A DNA stretch of 6,591 nucleotides, from positions 1-6,591 of the forward strand of contig WAPZ01000535.1 of assembly GCA_015520535.1 (NCBI GenBank). Direction: 5' to 3'. Shown piece after piece: positions 4,683-6,591 of this stretch (the first letter of the stretch is position 1; every line of letters starts with the position of its first letter). A model generated the notes under the pieces. That model did no database searches and had not been told where the DNA came from. It was given only the letters and a program-made list of their open reading frames with translations. Source of the stretch: Candidatus Heimdallarchaeota archaeon (GTDB taxonomy: Archaea; Asgardarchaeota; Heimdallarchaeia; Hodarchaeales; S146-22). Made by a program: the position numbers and the translations under genes.

Positions 4683-6591
4683 TTAACTCTGCTTTTTTCG
4701 GAGTTTTTGAATTATTTTCTGAATATCTACTTGTGTGAAAAACCCCAATAAAACAACGAACAGTGTTACAACTAACACATCAGGTATTGTTAGTACTTTG
4801 AAATTGTCGATGTCAAAACTAAGTAATTTCGTCTCAGAAATCCATATACTGTCGTTAAGTGTGATGACATCGTTTGAAGGCACTTCAATTTGCTGAATTT
4901 CTCTCACGGTAGCGTAAAAAAGATCTTTATAAATAAGGAGCGCCTCTAGTGCCTTTTGATAATCCTTATTCTTATAATATGTTAAAAACACTGTCCATTG
5001 GCCATAAAGTTGTTTAAAGCTGTCATAATATAACCGTTCGCGGTTTTCTTGATTCAAAATAAGCCAATACATTATTGGGCGAAGAAGTGTGTCAATAATT
5101 CTTTTTAAATACACATTTTTGAATATGAATGCGACTTTTGGCGTAAACAGATAATAACTCATGAAATCGGCAATTTGATCTTGAAAAAAGGAAGAACTGG
5201 TGAAAACTGGTCCGCGACCTATTAATAGACCCAAGGAATAAAAAAGATATTCGGTGATCATATTTTGCTTACTTGCTTCAAACTCATTTAAATCGAATAA
5301 CGCCAAATTAACACCCTCTATCATGTCATAATAACCCGTAAATGTTCCCCAGCGATATGGCATATAGAATGTGGCATTTCGCAAGAAAAAGAGATAAAAT
5401 GGAAGAATTAGTTCTTCTTTCTCATTAGTGAGGTGCGTATTTGTGCCTATCCATTCTAATTCATGCCCACGAATTTGCAACCACAGATCAACAAGCGAAA
5501 AATGGCGTTTTATTCTGCTCAAAGGATGTATTTGCGAAGATTTTTTCACTGTTGCATTTGAAAATGCCGACTCAATAAGATTAGACCATTGTTGGAAATT
5601 ATAAATAAAAGAAATATCATTAGAACCGATATTTGGAAAGAATTCCCTTAAAAGTGTCGAAATTGCACTCTCATTGATTATGTTTTCCTTTTCACGCTTT
5701 GTAAGGGACACATTGGAAAAAATTACAAAACGAAGAGAAATTTTTGGTGGAAAATGAACCCGGATTCGTGTTTGCCAAAAAAGATGACGCCGAAGAATTT
5801 TCCAACTCCAAAAAGAAAAATATTGGGTTAAAGAATCATTTAATGGCTTTTTTACATAATTTATAAACTCAAGAAGCGGAAGATGATAATAATACTCCTC
5901 AGCAAGGCGGGACTCGTAAAACATCCAACCAAACGCCCAGTTCTGAAACCACGTAAAAGCATCCGGCAACATTATGAAAAGGTTTTTATTCGCGCCAAAT
6001 GCCTTAAGTGGAAAGGTTACGTTTCTTAAACCGCCACCATTTACGGTATCTTCAATAAAATGGTCTATACGGCTTCCATCTAGATCATAACGCTCATATT
6101 CCATCCAAAACGTTTCATTTGGAAAAATCCAACTAAAATTCGCATACAAAATCACATAATCGTATTTTTTTAACGCTAATTGTTCATTAAGTCTTTCGTA
6201 GAGATAATCATATAATGTGGTGGCATTAATTGCATATCCTGTAACGTTTTGGGAAGTCAATGCATCAGTTGACCCATTATAATAGCTTTTTACGTTATTT
6301 AGGGGATAATACGAAATAGTTTTCCTTTCACTAGAATCTAGTATGCGTTCACCAAAATGTTCATCCAATATAGTAGAATTAAGAAAAATGAAGGAGCGAT
6401 TAATCGCATACTTCACATACACATCATCTGAGGTATCTCGTAACGTATAACTATCATTAACAAAGATTGCTTTTATTTCGGGAATTGTACCATTTATTGT
6501 TGTGATGTTGACGTTCTTCCGGTCATAATCTAAAAATATTAACCCAACATCAAATTGTGGTTGATATAGAAGATCAAAATCTGTGTTTAAC
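4683..6591 (-). CDS. Large sequon-rich surface protein with C-terminal membrane anchor, N-terminus beyond window; possible inactive metzincin-like domain
   Basis: No named family recognised. The frame is open from the right edge to TAA at 4683 (635 visible residues). The GTG at 6422 is only an internal valine codon, because 56 further in-frame codons without a stop lie upstream of it. There are 17 N-X-S/T sequons in the visible part (for example NIT, NGT, NFS, NET, NVT), well above chance, pointing to an N-glycosylated extracellular region. It is rich in Phe, Tyr and Trp. Near the end, PDVLVVTLFVVLLGFF (about 603-618) is a single membrane helix followed by a Lys/Arg tail, giving a type I topology with the bulk outside. 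Residues 447-457 (EYLFYSLGLLI) and DFMSYY (475-480) resemble a metzincin helix and Met-turn with the zinc ligands replaced; this is inference. A signal peptide would lie outside the window. Coding status is secure; function is unknown. Confidence 0.88.
   Translation of the reverse strand, partial: LNTDFDLLYQPQFDVGLIFLDYDRKNVNITTINGTIPEIKAIFVNDSYTLRDTSDDVYVKYAINRSFIFLNSTILDEHFGERILDSSERKTISYYPLNNVKSYYNGSTDALTSQNVTGYAINATTLYDYLYERLNEQLALKKYDYVILYANFSWIFPNETFWMEYERYDLDGSRIDHFIEDTVNGGGLRNVTFPLKAFGANKNLFIMLPDAFTWFQNWAFGWMFYESRLAEEYYYHLPLLEFINYVKKPLNDSLTQYFSFWSWKILRRHLFWQTRIRVHFPPKISLRFVIFSNVSLTKREKENIINESAISTLLREFFPNIGSNDISFIYNFQQWSNLIESAFSNATVKKSSQIHPLSRIKRHFSLVDLWLQIRGHELEWIGTNTHLTNEKEELILPFYLFFLRNATFYMPYRWGTFTGYYDMIEGVNLALFDLNEFEASKQNMITEYLFYSLGLLIGRGPVFTSSSFFQDQIADFMSYYLFTPKVAFIFKNVYLKRIIDTLLRPIMYWLILNQENRERLYYDSFKQLYGQWTVFLTYYKNKDYQKALEALLIYKDLFYATVREIQQIEVPSNDVITLNDSIWISETKLLSFDIDNFKVLTIPDVLVVTLFVVLLGFFTQVDIQKIIQKLRKKQS

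Noticed and set aside
6420..6422. GTG as start codon of the large surface protein
   Set aside because: The frame remains open for 56 more codons to the window edge with the same composition and more sequons, and no SD precedes this GTG.

Overview
The window looks archaeal. The clearest marker is a Hef-type helicase-nuclease, an architecture known from Archaea (related to FANCM and XPF). It is joined by a membrane-anchored surface protein packed with N-glycosylation sequons, candidate TATA boxes with purine-rich flanks upstream of two genes, and oligo-T tracts instead of hairpin terminators. The DNA is AT-rich, with Shine-Dalgarno cores (GAGG or GGAG) 7-8 nt before three of the four visible starts. 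The lineage cannot be fixed from the sequence. An AT-rich euryarchaeal or Asgard-type archaeon is my inference.

All five genes lie on the minus strand, so they are transcribed from right to left. At the right edge (4683-6591) is the C-terminal part of a large, aromatic-rich, probably secreted protein with a single C-terminal membrane anchor. Its reading frame is open to the window edge, so its start is missing. After 29 nt comes a six-helix rhomboid protease (4066-4653). A 130-nt gap with a TATA-like element, a perfect 7-bp inverted repeat and a strong SD precedes a PP2C-family protein phosphatase (3191-3934, GTG start). A 38-nt gap with clustered T tracts leads to a Nudix hydrolase of the ADP-ribose pyrophosphatase type (2595-3152). 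A 125-nt gap with further T tracts and a second TATA-like box then leads to Hef (1-2469), which runs off the left edge within its C-terminal helix-hairpin-helix region.

The likely transcription units are surface protein plus rhomboid, PP2C plus Nudix (possibly attenuated at the T tracts between them), and Hef with its own promoter. The surface protein and rhomboid could form a substrate-protease pair at the membrane. Hef handles stalled or branched replication forks. The phosphatase and Nudix enzyme are general signalling and housekeeping functions with no obvious link to Hef. No gene-free stretch exceeds about 130 nt. I saw no tRNA, rRNA, CRISPR, insertion sequence or attachment site. The item most worth following is the surface protein, which appears to retain the shell of a metzincin-like protease domain with its zinc ligands lost.
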